A stretch of DNA of 64,000 nt from Bog-473 sp963821755 (GCA_963821755.1 CAWGEX010000003.1:806001-870000), one strand, 5' to 3'; counted from the first letter of the stretch, positions 36,495-46,958 are shown. Numbers and translations are program-made. Notes: generated by a model from the sequence alone, not told the origin.

Positions 36495-38195
36495 ATGCTC
36501 AGTCCATACGAGCACGCGGGTAGCGGCGTCACCAGACGGCGGTGGCGACGTCCCGTCATGCTCGGGCTGGCCGTTCTGGCCGCGCTGGCCGGCCCGGTTG
36601 CGACGACGGGGTTCGTGGCCGGCGTCGCCCCTGAGGCGGTTGCTGGAGCGTCGGCCAGCGCGGGCTCGACCTACTCAGCTCCGGCGTGCAACCGGCCGAC
36701 GTCGGCGCCCGTCGGAGCCACGCCGGTGGCCGGTGTGCCGTCGGACTGGACCATCACGTCGTTTGACGGGACCAAGGTACGGGCCCACTGGTTTCCGGCA
36801 CCCGGAGCCAGTGCCAGTCACCCTGAGCCCACCGTCCTGGAGGGTCCGGGGTGGGGCGAAGCCGGCGCGACCGCGAGCACGCCCGACATTCTCGGCAGTC
36901 TGTCCATCACGGGACTCAACAGCGACGGGTACAACGTCTTGACCTGGGATCCGCGAGGGTTCGGTCAATCGACGGGAACCATTGAAATTGACAGCCCGAA
37001 CTACGAAGCACGTGACGTCTCCAAATTGATTGACTGGGTCTCCACACGGCCCGGTGTGCAATTGGACGCCCCCGGGGATCCTCGAATGGGCATGGTCGGC
37101 GGCTCCTACGGCGGGGGCATCCAATTCGTGACGGCCGCCCAGGATTGTCGGGTCGACGCCATCGTCCCTGAGATCGCCTGGCACTCGCTCACCACGAGCC
37201 TCGACAAGGCCGGCACATCGAAGAGCGGGTGGTCGAACTTGCTCTACTCCCTCGCCTCCCCGGCCCACCGGGATCCGCACATGATGTCGGCCTACCAGGA
37301 CTCGCTGGCGACAGGGACCATCAGCGCGGCGGACTACCGGTGGTTCGCCGGCAAGGGCCCGGCCGATCTGGTGAACAAGATCAGGGCGCCCACACTGATC
37401 ATCCAGGGAACCGTGGACAACCTCTTCACCTTGGATGAGGGTGTCACCAACTTCAAGGGGATTCAGGCCAGCGGTGTGCCCGTGCACATGATCTGGTTCT
37501 GCGACGGACACGGGATCTGTCTCACGAATCCCGGAGACCCGAACTACGTCACCAACGCCACGGTGGCCTGGCTGAGCCGGTGGGTGAAGCGAGATCCCTC
37601 GGTCAACACCGGTCCCGCCGTTGACATCATCGATCAGAACGGGGTCCGTTACGCGGCATCGACGTACCCCCTCCCGTCCGCGCGCTCACTGAGCGCCCAG
37701 GGAAAGGGCACGCTCCAATTGGTGGCGACCGGCGGTTCGGGACCGGTGACGGTCCGTTCGACCAACTCGGATCCGGTCGGTGCGCTGGCCTCTTCCATCA
37801 CGCCGGCGAAGGCGGCCAACGCGGTCAACGTGACCGTCGACGGTGGATCCCGGGCCTCGCTGGTGGTGGGGGCGCCACGTGTCACGCTGACCTACCGAGG
37901 GACGGTGCCGGCCGGAGCCGCTCCCACCCGCGTGTTCGCTCAGATCGTCGACGGGTCGACCGGTCTGGTGCTCGGCAATCAGGTCACCCCAATTGACGTC
38001 ACGCTCGACGGGAAGTCCCACACCACATCGGTGCCGCTCGAGATCGTCTCGCAGGCGGTCGCCCCGGGGCAACATGTGATGCTGCAGCTGGTGGCGACCA
38101 CGGTTGCCTATGCGCACCCCCGCCTGGGTGGATCGGTGACGTTCAGCGCCATCAACGTGACGTTGCCGGTGGTCTCGGGCCTCAAGCCGCAGTAG
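36495..38195 (+). CDS. Secreted S15/CocE-type alpha/beta hydrolase
   Basis: 566 residues. A twin-basic N-terminus and hydrophobic segment form an export signal. The alpha/beta hydrolase core has the nucleophile elbow GGSYGGG, Asp in IQGTVDNLFTL and His in FCDGHGICL. YNVLTWDPRGFGQS is typical of X-Pro dipeptidyl-peptidase and cocaine-esterase relatives. The C-terminal third forms a jelly-roll beta domain, as in that family. It likely cleaves an extracellular ester or peptide. Confidence 0.88.
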   Translation: MLSPYEHAGSGVTRRRWRRPVMLGLAVLAALAGPVATTGFVAGVAPEAVAGASASAGSTYSAPACNRPTSAPVGATPVAGVPSDWTITSFDGTKVRAHWFPAPGASASHPEPTVLEGPGWGEAGATASTPDILGSLSITGLNSDGYNVLTWDPRGFGQSTGTIEIDSPNYEARDVSKLIDWVSTRPGVQLDAPGDPRMGMVGGSYGGGIQFVTAAQDCRVDAIVPEIAWHSLTTSLDKAGTSKSGWSNLLYSLASPAHRDPHMMSAYQDSLATGTISAADYRWFAGKGPADLVNKIRAPTLIIQGTVDNLFTLDEGVTNFKGIQASGVPVHMIWFCDGHGICLTNPGDPNYVTNATVAWLSRWVKRDPSVNTGPAVDIIDQNGVRYAASTYPLPSARSLSAQGKGTLQLVATGGSGPVTVRSTNSDPVGALASSITPAKAANAVNVTVDGGSRASLVVGAPRVTLTYRGTVPAGAAPTRVFAQIVDGSTGLVLGNQVTPIDVTLDGKSHTTSVPLEIVSQAVAPGQHVMLQLVATTVAYAHPRLGGSVTFSAINVTLPVVSGLKPQ

Positions 38196-38362
38196 GCGCC
38201 GCACTAGGGGCAAGCTCGTCGCAGCACTAGGGCAAGCGCCCCCGCAACCCGCTGCACCCGAAAACGGAAGGTCGGATCTCTCGGCGGTGGACCCTCACGG
38301 CAGTTCCAGCGCATCCAGGGCGATTTGGGGGTTCCGAAGGGTCGAAGTACCCTGGCCAATTC

Positions 38363-39052
38363 ATGGCCGGTTCTTCCGATGACGACGATTTCAAGCCTCC
38401 GGGGCTGATGGAGATCATCTCGTCGAAGTTCCTGAAGCCCGCCAAACCCAAGAGCGGCTCTCAACCCGCCCCGGCTCCTGGCCGCATCCTCGAAGGCGCA
38501 GAGCGCAAAGCGGCCATGCGCACCATCGATGCGACAGAAATAAAGTGGTCCAAGGCGGTGCTCATCCTGTCCGCCCTCTTGGCCGTGGCCGTCCCGATCA
38601 TCGTGGCCTCAGAGCACAAGACCACGAAAGTGGCCGGCAGCCACACCTCCGCCACCGTGGCGCCCGATGCCCTCCTGCTGGGCGGGGTCGTCCTGTTGTT
38701 CTGCCTGCTCGGTGCCATCGCGCTCCGCCGCCGCCGACGTTCCTTGCTGGCGTTCGCCTTCTTTGTGATCGGCTTCGCCCTCACACTCCTTACCTTTGCC
38801 CCACTGGGATTCGCAGTCATCGTTCTGGGCGGATGGCTCATGCTCCGGGCCTGGCGGATGCAGAAGTACGGCACCACCAATTCAAGGCAAGTGGCGAGGG
38901 AAGCGGCAGCCCGGCCCTCGCGCAAGGCGCGCCAGCAGGCGGCCAAGACCCCGGTGAAGCCGACCGGCCACAAGGCGCCGACGGCCAACAAGCGCTACAC
39001 GCCCAAGGCGCCCAGCAAGAAGAAGATCCCCAAGCCTGCGCCCGACGGCTAG
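38363..39052 (+). CDS. Conserved hypothetical membrane protein with basic tail
   Basis: 229 residues: an acidic N-terminus, a helix near 65-82, two or three further helices around 100-160 separated by LRRRRRS, then a Lys/Ala/Pro-rich cytoplasmic tail. No family name recognised. It lies convergent with the TetR gene 4 bp away. The tail may bind nucleic acid or membrane lipids. Confidence 0.7.
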   Translation: MAGSSDDDDFKPPGLMEIISSKFLKPAKPKSGSQPAPAPGRILEGAERKAAMRTIDATEIKWSKAVLILSALLAVAVPIIVASEHKTTKVAGSHTSATVAPDALLLGGVVLLFCLLGAIALRRRRRSLLAFAFFVIGFALTLLTFAPLGFAVIVLGGWLMLRAWRMQKYGTTNSRQVAREAAARPSRKARQQAAKTPVKPTGHKAPTANKRYTPKAPSKKKIPKPAPDG

Positions 39053-39056
39053 CTGG

Positions 39057-39767
39057 TCACGTCTGTTCCGCGGCTGGAATGACCAGGGCGGAGTGCAGCA
39101 GGTTCAAGACGTCGGCTCTGCGGCGCACCAGTGAACGAGCCGTGGGTTCCTCCCCCAGGGCCCGCATGACCTCGACCTCGGTGACCATGCCGATCACGGT
39201 GGAGTAGATGGCCAGGAGCAGCAGACGGGGGTCATGCCGACGCATGGTGCCGGCATCCATCTCAGCCTCCAAAAAGGACGACGCCCGCTGCACCAAGGGC
39301 TCTAGGGCCAGCGTCATCTGGGTGGCCGCCGGGGGGCCCAAACGGCTGACCTCGCGGAGGAGGCCGAGGAGCTCGGGTTGGCGCGCCGCCAGCCGGAAGA
39401 CCGAGCGCACCACGGCCTCGACCCGGACCCAACCCGGACCGGCCGCCCGGAGGGCCGATTCCAGGGCCCGGGACAGGTCGGTGGCGCTCCGCGCAATAGT
39501 GGCCTCGAGCACCGCGTCCTTCGACGGGAACCAGTACAGGATGCTCTGCTTGGTCAGCTCCAGACCTTTGGCCAGGGCATCGAGCGATGTCGCCTCGTAG
39601 CCCCGGGCGGCGAAGGAGGCCAGGGCAGCATCGAGGATGCGATCGCTGGTGGTGGGCGGCGGCGGAGGGGCTGGAGGAGGGGCCGCCTGAGTGGCCTTGG
39701 CGGCCGGAGTCGCCTTCGCGGCCGGAGTGGCCTTGGTGGGACCGGCGGACCCGGCGTCGGTGCTCAC
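39057..39767 (-). CDS. TetR-family transcriptional regulator
   Basis: 236 residues. An unusual Ala/Pro/Lys-rich tail (1-40, with tandem KATPAA units) precedes the HTH: ILDAALASFAARGYEATSLD and LTKQSILYWFPSKDAVLE. The rest is the helical ligand domain. GTG start at 39767. It is divergent from the acyl-CoA reductase gene over 47 bp with a palindrome between, so it probably controls the lipid cluster. Confidence 0.9.
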   Translation of the reverse strand: MSTDAGSAGPTKATPAAKATPAAKATQAAPPPAPPPPPTTSDRILDAALASFAARGYEATSLDALAKGLELTKQSILYWFPSKDAVLEATIARSATDLSRALESALRAAGPGWVRVEAVVRSVFRLAARQPELLGLLREVSRLGPPAATQMTLALEPLVQRASSFLEAEMDAGTMRRHDPRLLLLAIYSTVIGMVTEVEVMRALGEEPTARSLVRRRADVLNLLHSALVIPAAEQT

Positions 39768-39768
39768 T

Positions 39769-39780
39769 TACCAAATGGTA
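39769..39780. promoter_or_regulatory. TetR operator candidate
   Basis: TACCA-AA-TGGTA is a perfect palindrome immediately before the tetR start, in the 47-bp gap shared with the divergent acyl-CoA reductase gene. Confidence 0.55.
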
Positions 39781-39814
39781 GACAGATTCGGCGCTGGATG
39801 CTAAACATTCCCGA

Positions 39815-42235
39815 ATGGCCATCGGCCGGGACCTCCGCGGAAAGCGCTTTTTCATCACCGGTGCCACCGGGTTTCTGGGCACTGCGCTGGTCGAACGCAT
39901 CCTGCGCTGCATTCCGGAGGCCGAGATCGTGGTGCTGGTCCGACCGGGCCGCCGGGCCGATGCCGCCGCCCGCTTGGCCCGTGAGGTGATCAAGAACGAC
40001 TGCTTCGACCGCCTGCGTTCCGAGCTGGGCGATGGATTCGCCCCCGAGGTGGCACGCCGGGTCCGGGCCGTCCCGGGCGATGTCGGGCAGGACGGACTCG
40101 GGCTCGATGACGAGGGCCGGGCCGCCCTGGCCGCCAGCGACGTGGTCATCCATTCCGCCGCCACCGTCTCCTTCGACGCCCCCCTGACCCAGGCGGTCGA
40201 GATCAACCTGCTCGGCCCGGCCCGGGTCGCTGCCGCCGTCGCCGCCTCGGGTTCGGGGGCCCACCTGATCTCCGTGTCGACCGCCTACGTGGCCAGCACG
40301 CACCAAGGGGAGGCGAAAGAGGAGCTGCTCTCGGAGAACCGCTTCACCCTGGAGGTGGATTGGCAAGATGAGGTGAACGCCGCCCGCCGCCTGCGGGACG
40401 ACCTCCAGGCGGCGTCCCGCCAGCCTCCGAAACTGGTCGAGTTCACCAAGTCGGCCCGCTCGGAAATCGGCGGGGCGGGCGAGCACCTCATCGCCACCCG
40501 AGCCGAGAAGATCCGCGAGGAGTGGGTGCGTACGGAATTGGTCGACGCCGGAACGGCCCGGGCCCATTCGCTCGGGTGGCCCGACGCCTACCCCTTCACC
40601 AAGGCCATGGGTGAACGTTGCCTGGTGGCCCAGTGGGCCGACGCGGTGCCGATCACGTTCGTGCGCCCGTCCATCATCGAGTCGGCCTTGACCGAGCCGG
40701 TGCCGGGCTGGATCCGCGGCTTCAGGATGGCCGAGCCCATCATCATCTCCTACGCCCGAGGCCTGCTGCGCGAGTTCCCCGGCGTGCCCGAGGGCATCAT
40801 CGATGTGATTCCGGTCGACCTGGTCGTCGCCGCCATCCTCGCCGTCGCCGCGCGTGGCCCGGCCCACGCACCCGGCGAAGGCCCACCCACCGTGTACCAC
40901 GTCGCTTCGGGCGTGCGGAATCCCCTGCGCTACGGCCGCCTGGTCGAGTTGTCCGAGGACTGGTTCTCCCGCAATCCCCTCTACGACGAGCGGGGCCAGC
41001 CGATCAACCCGCCCGAATGGTCCTTCCCCGGTCGGGGCCGCGTGCAGCGCCAACTGCGACGGGCCGATCGAGCCATGACGTTGGCCGAGAAGGTGTTGAC
41101 GGCGTTGCCGGTCCGTGGCAAGCAGGCCGAGTTGGCGGCGCGCATCGAGGATCGCCATGCCCTGGCCAAGCGGGCCCTCGGCTACGTCGAGCTCTACGGG
41201 GCCTACACCGAGACCGACGCCCGCTACCGGGTCGACCGCCTGATGACGATGTGGGACGGCCTCGATGCCGAGGATCACGAGCAGTTCTGCTTCGACCCCG
41301 GGGTCATCGACTGGGACCACTACGTCCACCATGTGCACCTGCCGTCGGTGATCGAGCACACCCGGGTCCGCACCACCCCCGGCAAGTCGGTGGTGGCCAG
41401 CCGCCCCGAGCGGGCCCGCAAGGCCATTCTCTCGGGCGACCGGCACCTGGCCGTGTTCGACCTGGAGCACACTCTCATGGCGTCGAACGTGGTCGACACC
41501 TACGCCTGGTTGGCCAGCCGCCATCTGCCGCCGGGGCGCCGGGCCCGCTTCGTGGCCGACCTGGTGCGCCAGGCTCCGGCGTTGTTGGCGCTCGACCGGC
41601 GCGACCGCGGCGACTTCCTGGTCTCGTTCTACCGCAAGTTCGAGGACGCCCCGCTGGCCCAGTTGCAGGCCGACTCGTGGGAGTTGTTCCACCAGCAACT
41701 GCTGACCAAGTCCTTCCCCGAGGGATTCGCCCGGGTCCGGGCCCACCGGGCGCTCGGGCATCGCACCCTGCTGATCACCGGTGCCCTCGACTTCATCATC
41801 GAACCGGTGCGACCCCTTTTCGACGACATCGTCTGCGCCCACATGGACGCCCGCAATGGCCGCCTGACCGGCCACCTGACCCGCCTCCCGCCCATCGGAG
41901 AGTCCCGCGCCCTGGTGCTGACCGAGTACGCCGACGAGCACTCGTTGTCCCTGGAGGAGTCGGTGGCGTACGCCGACTCGGCCAGCGACCTGGCCATGCT
42001 CGAAGCGGTCGGGTTCCCGGTCGCCGTCAATCCCGAATCCCGTCTGGCCGCCATCGCCCGGCGCCGCGGTTGGCACGTCGAACACTGGTCCAAGGCCGAC
42101 GGCGGATCGCACCGCCCCTTGCCGATCGGGCCCTTCGACGTGAAGTCGCCGCGGTCCGGACTGGTCGCCCGGACCGGGCTGGGGTCGTTGGCGCCTCGGG
42201 CCGGTCGGTCGCCCAAGGCGGTGATCGGCAGATGA
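39815..42235 (+). CDS. Fatty acyl-CoA reductase-HAD phosphatase fusion
   Basis: 806 residues. The N-terminal domain is an extended SDR: GATGFLGTALVERIL binds NADPH, and YPFTKAMGE holds the Tyr-x3-Lys pair. Its later part matches the male-sterility (Sterile) region of acyl-CoA reductases. From about residue 540 a HAD-IB domain follows, with FDLEHTL, an ITGALDFIIEPV loop and DSASDLAML. The second acidic position of the HAD motif is Glu in DLEHT. Overlaps the next gene by ATGA. Confidence 0.9.
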   Translation: MAIGRDLRGKRFFITGATGFLGTALVERILRCIPEAEIVVLVRPGRRADAAARLAREVIKNDCFDRLRSELGDGFAPEVARRVRAVPGDVGQDGLGLDDEGRAALAASDVVIHSAATVSFDAPLTQAVEINLLGPARVAAAVAASGSGAHLISVSTAYVASTHQGEAKEELLSENRFTLEVDWQDEVNAARRLRDDLQAASRQPPKLVEFTKSARSEIGGAGEHLIATRAEKIREEWVRTELVDAGTARAHSLGWPDAYPFTKAMGERCLVAQWADAVPITFVRPSIIESALTEPVPGWIRGFRMAEPIIISYARGLLREFPGVPEGIIDVIPVDLVVAAILAVAARGPAHAPGEGPPTVYHVASGVRNPLRYGRLVELSEDWFSRNPLYDERGQPINPPEWSFPGRGRVQRQLRRADRAMTLAEKVLTALPVRGKQAELAARIEDRHALAKRALGYVELYGAYTETDARYRVDRLMTMWDGLDAEDHEQFCFDPGVIDWDHYVHHVHLPSVIEHTRVRTTPGKSVVASRPERARKAILSGDRHLAVFDLEHTLMASNVVDTYAWLASRHLPPGRRARFVADLVRQAPALLALDRRDRGDFLVSFYRKFEDAPLAQLQADSWELFHQQLLTKSFPEGFARVRAHRALGHRTLLITGALDFIIEPVRPLFDDIVCAHMDARNGRLTGHLTRLPPIGESRALVLTEYADEHSLSLEESVAYADSASDLAMLEAVGFPVAVNPESRLAAIARRRGWHVEHWSKADGGSHRPLPIGPFDVKSPRSGLVARTGLGSLAPRAGRSPKAVIGR

Positions 42236-43547
42236 GCACCCTACTCTTCGAGCGCTCACTCCCCCGCTTCGCCGCCGCCCGGATCGCTTCGAGTTTCGGC
42301 TCCGGGCGCGGTGCCGGTGTCGGGCCCCTCCGATTGCTGGACCACGAAGCACCCGCGCTGCCCGGCGACGGGTGGGTCCACATCGATCCGCTGTTGTCGG
42401 GCATCTGCGGCTCGGACCTGGCGACGCTCGATGGCCGTAGCTCGCGTTATTTCGAGGACATCGTGTCCTTTCCCTTTGTGCCGGGGCACGAGGTGGTGGG
42501 GCTGCTCTCCGATGCCGGCGTGGCCGCCGACGGTCGGGCCCTGCCGGCCGGCACCCGGGTCGTCCTCCAGCCCGTGCTCGGGTGCGCGGCCCGCGGCATC
42601 GAACCGCCCTGCGCCGCCTGCGCGGCCGGCCGCGTCGGCAACTGCGAGCGGGTGGCCTTCGGTCATATCCGGCCCGGCCTGCAAACCGGCTACTGCGCCG
42701 ACACCGGCGGCGGTTGGTCCACCAGCGGCCTGGTGGCCCACGCCAGTCAACTCTTCCCCGTGCCCGAAGGGCTCAGCGATGCCGATGCCGTCACGGTCGA
42801 GCCCGTGGCCTGCGCCGTCCATGCCGTTCTGGGCGCCGGCATCCGCGACGACGACGTGGTGGCCGTGCTGGGCGCCGGCACCCTGGGCCTCACCGTCATC
42901 GCCGCCCTGACCCACCTGGCCTCGACCGGTCGATGCCCGACTCCTCGGGTGGTACTGGTCGGAGCCAAGTACTCCCACCAGCAACGCCTGGCCCGGGCCT
43001 TCGGCGCCACCGAGGCACTTCCACCAGTGCCAGTTGCCCCGCGCCGTGCGCCGCAGCTCGCACTCGCTGTCCTTCGGCGGCGACCCGGGCGAAACCGTCA
43101 CGCTGTCAGGGGGGGCCGATGTCGTGCTCGATTGCGTGGGCAGTGCCGAATCGATCGCCCAGAGCCTGGCCATGGTCCGTCCCCGGGGCTCCGTGGCGCT
43201 GGTCGGCATGCCGGGCAAGGTGACGGTCGATCTGGCGCCGCTGTGGCACCGCGAAGTCCGCTTGGCCGGGGCGTACGCCTACGGGACCGAATCCGACCCG
43301 ACGACTGGATCTGCTCGGGCTCCTGCCGGCAAGGTAGGCGGCAGGAAGGGCGCAGCCGCCCACGCCGAAGGCGATTTCGACCTTCGAGCTGTCCTTCGAG
43401 GTGGTGGCCGCGCAGAAGACGGGGTCACTCGTCTCGGCCACCTACCCGTTGGCCCGTTTCGAGGAGGCCGTGGCCCATGCCGGCGCGGCCGGGCGCCGCG
43501 GCGCCGTCAAGATTGCCTTCGACATAGCGAAAGGACGCACCCGATGA
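42232..43547 (+). pseudogene. Zinc-dependent alcohol dehydrogenase, frameshifted
   Basis: The intact first part (to about 43018) shows ICGSDLATLDG, FVPGHEVVG and the structural-zinc cysteines CAACAAGRVGNC, then the Rossmann loop VLGAGTLGLTVIAAL. Frames then break near 43020 and again around 43300-43336, with GGADVVLDCVGSAESIAQSL and TFELSFEVVAAQKTGSLVSA still recognisable. It ends in ATGA shared with the LarA-like gene. Expected role: fatty alcohol/aldehyde oxidoreduction. Lesions include sites next to a 7-G run. Confidence 0.75.
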
Positions 43548-45134
43548 GCCGCCGTCCCGGTTTCGTGCTCGAGGTGGACAAGTCCACCCCGCCGACCCTT
43601 TTCTGGAACGGCGAGGGCTTCACCGTCGAGACCCTGCCCGAGGGGAGCCGGGTGATCTACGCACCCGAGCCCATGAAGGCACTCGACGATCCTTACGGCG
43701 CCATCCGCCACGCCCTGCTCAACCCGCTGGGCGACCGCGACCCGTTGCCGGCGTTGCTCTTCGCCGGCATGAAGCTCACCATCTGTTTCGACGACATCTC
43801 GCTGCCTCTGCCCCCGATGGAGGCACCTGACATCCGCCAGATGGTCATCGAGACCGTGCTCGACATGGCGGCGGACGCCGGCGTTGATGACGTGATGCTG
43901 GTGGCGGCGCTGGCCCTGCATCGACGGATGACCGAGGACGAGTTGCGTCACGCACTCGGACATCGGGTGTACGACGCCTTTGCACCCCACGGTCTGCTCA
44001 CCCAACACGACGCCGAGGACCCCGAGAACCTGATCCATTTGGGCCAGACGGACGGGGGTGAGGACATTGAGATCAACAAGCGGGCGGCCACGTCGGATTT
44101 GTTGGTCTACGTGAACATCAACCTGGTGGCCATGGACGGCGGGCACAAGAGCGTGGCCACCGGGCTGGCCTCCTACCGGTCGCTGCGCCACCACCACAAC
44201 CCGCAGACCATGCAGCACTCGAAGTCCTTCATGGATGCGCCGGCGTCGGAACTGCACTCGTCGAACTGGCGCATGGGCCGCTTCATCGCCGAGGCCGGGG
44301 TCAAGATCTTCCAGATCGAGACCACGCTGAACACCGACACCTTCCCCAAGAGCTTTGAATTCCTGCAGAAGCGGGAATGGGAGTGGAACCTGCGGGACCG
44401 GGCTTCATATGCGGCGTCATCGGCCGCCCTCGGGAAGGCGCCACCCCGCCTGGCCCGCCAGATCTTCCACTCGATCGAGTCACCCGCATGCCATGACCTC
44501 GGTGCAGGCCGGCGAGGTCGAGGCCGTGCACGCAGTCACGACGGAGAACGTGTGGGCCCAGCAAGGGGTCGACGTGACCGGTCAGACCGACATCTTGACG
44601 CTGGGGCTGCCCTACATCTGCCCGTACAACGTCAACTCCATCATGAACCCAATCTTGGTGGCGTGTCTGGGGCTGGGGTACTTCTTCAACCTGTATCGAG
44701 GTCGGCCCTTGGTGCGAGAAGGTGGCGTCCTGATCCTGCGCCACCCGACCCGACCCGAGTTCCACCCGGGTCACCATCCCAGCTACATCGACTTCTACGA
44801 GCAGGTCTTGACCGAGACGGTCGACCCGGTGCGCATCTCCAAGGAGTTCGAGGAGTCCTTCGCCACCGATCCGTGGTACATCCACCTCTACCGCACGGGC
44901 CACGCCTACCACGGCGTGCACCCGTTCTACATGTGGTACTGGTGCGCCCATGCGCTCGAGCATCTGGGTCGGGTCATCATCGTGGGGGGCGATCCCAAGG
45001 CGGTGCGGCGACTGGGGTTCTCACCGGCGTCGTCGCTGAATGACGCGCTGGAGATCGCTTCTGATGTGGTGGGGCCATCGCCCACGTTGACCCACTTGCA
45101 CGCGCCACCGATCATGATGGCGGACGTGCACTGA
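43544..45134 (+). pseudogene. LarA-like (lactate racemase-domain) protein, one frameshift
   Basis: About 530 residues in two frames. The N-terminal half resembles LarA: ICFDDISLPLPPM, ALHRRMTEDELRHALG and NLVAMDGGHKSVATGLAS, which keeps the Lys that anchors the nickel-pincer cofactor. The second half (NVWAQQGVDVTGQTDILTLG...) is conserved beyond the racemase domain. The break near 44484 disappears if one C is removed from CACCCG. It lacks the lar accessory genes here, so racemase activity is uncertain. Overlaps neighbours by ATGA and near TGATG. Confidence 0.75.
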
Positions 45135-45182
45135 TGCGCGCGACTGCGACCGCGACTGCGGCCACGACTGCGGCCAGCGCTG

Positions 45183-46178
45183 ATGGCGGCGTCGGTCGGC
45201 GATCGGGCCCAGCACCTGATGGCCCGCGCCCGCTCAACTCGATTCCCCCTGGCCGCACCCTCGTGGCCCACCACCGTCGATCGTCCCGATCCCGAACGCA
45301 AGGTCGGCCTGGACTACGACCACGAGTGGTCGCGCCGTTACCCGGTGCGGTTGGCCCGGGCCATGGTCATGGACAACATCACCCGCCCGTTGGCACGCGT
45401 GATGGCCCCCGCCACGATTCGTGGCCTCGAGCACCTGCGGCACGTCGAGGGTCCGGTGATCTTCGCTGCCAACCACGCCAGCCACATCGACACCCCGTTG
45501 CTGTTGACCACCCTGCCGGTCGAGTTCCGCCATCGCACGATCGTGGCGGCCGCCTCGGACTACTTCTTCGACCGCACCTGGAAGTCCGTGCTCTGGTCGT
45601 TCTCACTGGCCGCCATCCCCATTGAGCGGAGCAAGGTCAACCGCCGGTCGGCCGACGCCGCCGCTGAGCTGTTGGCGGACGGGTGGAATCTGGTCATCTT
45701 CCCCGAGGGGGGCCGCTCACCCGACGGCTGGACCCAGCCCTTCCGGGGCGGCGCCGCCTACCTGGCCCGGCGCACCGGTCGGCCGGTGGTTCCGGTGTAC
45801 CTGCACGGCACGCGCCACGTGCTGCCCAAGACGGCGGAGCGAGGCGCTCGGGGCCCCGGAGGATCTGGCACCGAGTCCAGGCGTGGGGGCGGGTTGCGAC
45901 GCTCTCCGATCTCTGTCCTGTTCGGGGCGCCGCTCACCCCCGACGAGGGCGAGAACGCCCACCGTTTCTCGGACCGCATCGAGGCGTCGGTGGCGACCCT
46001 GGCCCGTGAGGTACACACCGACTGGTGGGAAGCGCGGCGCTCAATCAGCCAGGTGGAGCCGGTGCCAGGGGCCGAGACCATCCATCGAGGTCCCGAAGCG
46101 CCCGCCTGGCGCCGGTCCTGGGCGCTCGATACGCCGCCCAATGCGGGTGGACGTGGCTCGACGCGGTGGCCCGAATAG
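45183..46178 (+). CDS. Lysophospholipid acyltransferase (PlsC family)
   Basis: 331 residues. The acyltransferase motifs are NHASHID (catalytic H-x4-D), IPIERSKVNRRS, FPEGGRSPDG and VPVYLHGT. This enzyme transfers acyl groups to a lysophosphatidic acid-type acceptor at the membrane. The ATG at 45183 has no ribosome-binding site; an ATG at 45134 overlaps the LarA stop (TGATG) but is in another frame through a low-complexity GCGACTGCG tract, so a frame error near the start is possible. Confidence 0.88.
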   Translation: MAASVGDRAQHLMARARSTRFPLAAPSWPTTVDRPDPERKVGLDYDHEWSRRYPVRLARAMVMDNITRPLARVMAPATIRGLEHLRHVEGPVIFAANHASHIDTPLLLTTLPVEFRHRTIVAAASDYFFDRTWKSVLWSFSLAAIPIERSKVNRRSADAAAELLADGWNLVIFPEGGRSPDGWTQPFRGGAAYLARRTGRPVVPVYLHGTRHVLPKTAERGARGPGGSGTESRRGGGLRRSPISVLFGAPLTPDEGENAHRFSDRIEASVATLAREVHTDWWEARRSISQVEPVPGAETIHRGPEAPAWRRSWALDTPPNAGGRGSTRWPE

Positions 46179-46394
46179 CTCACCTGTTCACTGCCACCCC
46201 AGTTCGCACTGCACCGTAGGGTGGCCGGTTGCCTCGTGACGACGGGCCTGGCGCTGACCACAATCCCTTCATGGCGTTCACCCGTATTTCTATGCAGCTG
46301 TCAGACCAGGACGTCGAATTCGTTCGTGCTGTACCAATCCATCGGACGATATTCCACGTATACCCAGACCAGAGACCACGAGGAGACCAGGACT

Positions 46395-46958
46395 ATGGAA
46401 TTGATAACGCGAAACCCAGAGGCGACCCACCGATTCCCCATTGGGCGCATGGCGGCCCTCGCTTTGGCCGTAGGGGGGCTGTCAACTTCGGCCCTCGTGG
46501 TCGGGAGCGCAGGTGCGACGACGGCCAGGACCAGCGCGTCGAAGACAGTCGTCGTCTCCACCGCTAAGAACGCCAAGGTTGGCACGTACCTCGTGAGCGG
46601 CAAGACGCTCTACACCTTGCAAAAGAACAACACGCCCTGCAGCAGCGCGTGCGTCGCGATCTGGCCCGAGCTGGTGTTGCCCAAGGGAGTGACGAAGGCG
46701 ACCGCAGGAACCGGTGTCAATGCGTCCAAGCTCGGCACGGTGAAGCGCTCAGGCGGAGTCCTCCAGGTCACGTATGGCGGAAAAGCCCTCTACTACTTTG
46801 TCGGAGACTCGGGTCCCGGAAAAGTGACCGGCAACAACCTGTCGGACACCTGGGGCAAGTGGTTCGCGGTGGTGACGGCCAAGTCGGCCAGCGCGAGCTC
46901 GAGCTCTGGTTCCGGCTCCGGTTCGTCGAGCAGCGGCACCGGGGGCGCTGGGTTCTAG
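46395..46958 (+). CDS. Secreted repeat (COG4315-like) protein
   Basis: 187 residues. A signal peptide (MAALALAVGGLSTSALVVGSAGA) precedes two repeats of the secreted-repeat family: VGTYLVSGKTLYTLQKN...CVAIWPELVLP and YGGKALYYFVGDSGPGKVTG. A Ser/Gly tail follows. Such proteins are extracytoplasmic, and the family has no firm function. GAGGAGACCAGG precedes the ATG. Confidence 0.85.
   Translation: MELITRNPEATHRFPIGRMAALALAVGGLSTSALVVGSAGATTARTSASKTVVVSTAKNAKVGTYLVSGKTLYTLQKNNTPCSSACVAIWPELVLPKGVTKATAGTGVNASKLGTVKRSGGVLQVTYGGKALYYFVGDSGPGKVTGNNLSDTWGKWFAVVTAKSASASSSSGSGSGSSSSGTGGAGF

Noticed and set aside
39764..42352. Long minus-strand frame (862 codons) opposite the acyl-CoA reductase-HAD gene
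   Set aside because: It is the high-GC shadow of a gene with clear SDR and HAD motifs; its own translation is Gly/Arg/His-rich without any domain.
40618..43527. 969-codon forward frame overlapping the same genes
   Set aside because: Off-frame reading of the reductase and dehydrogenase; Arg/Pro-rich composition and no motifs.
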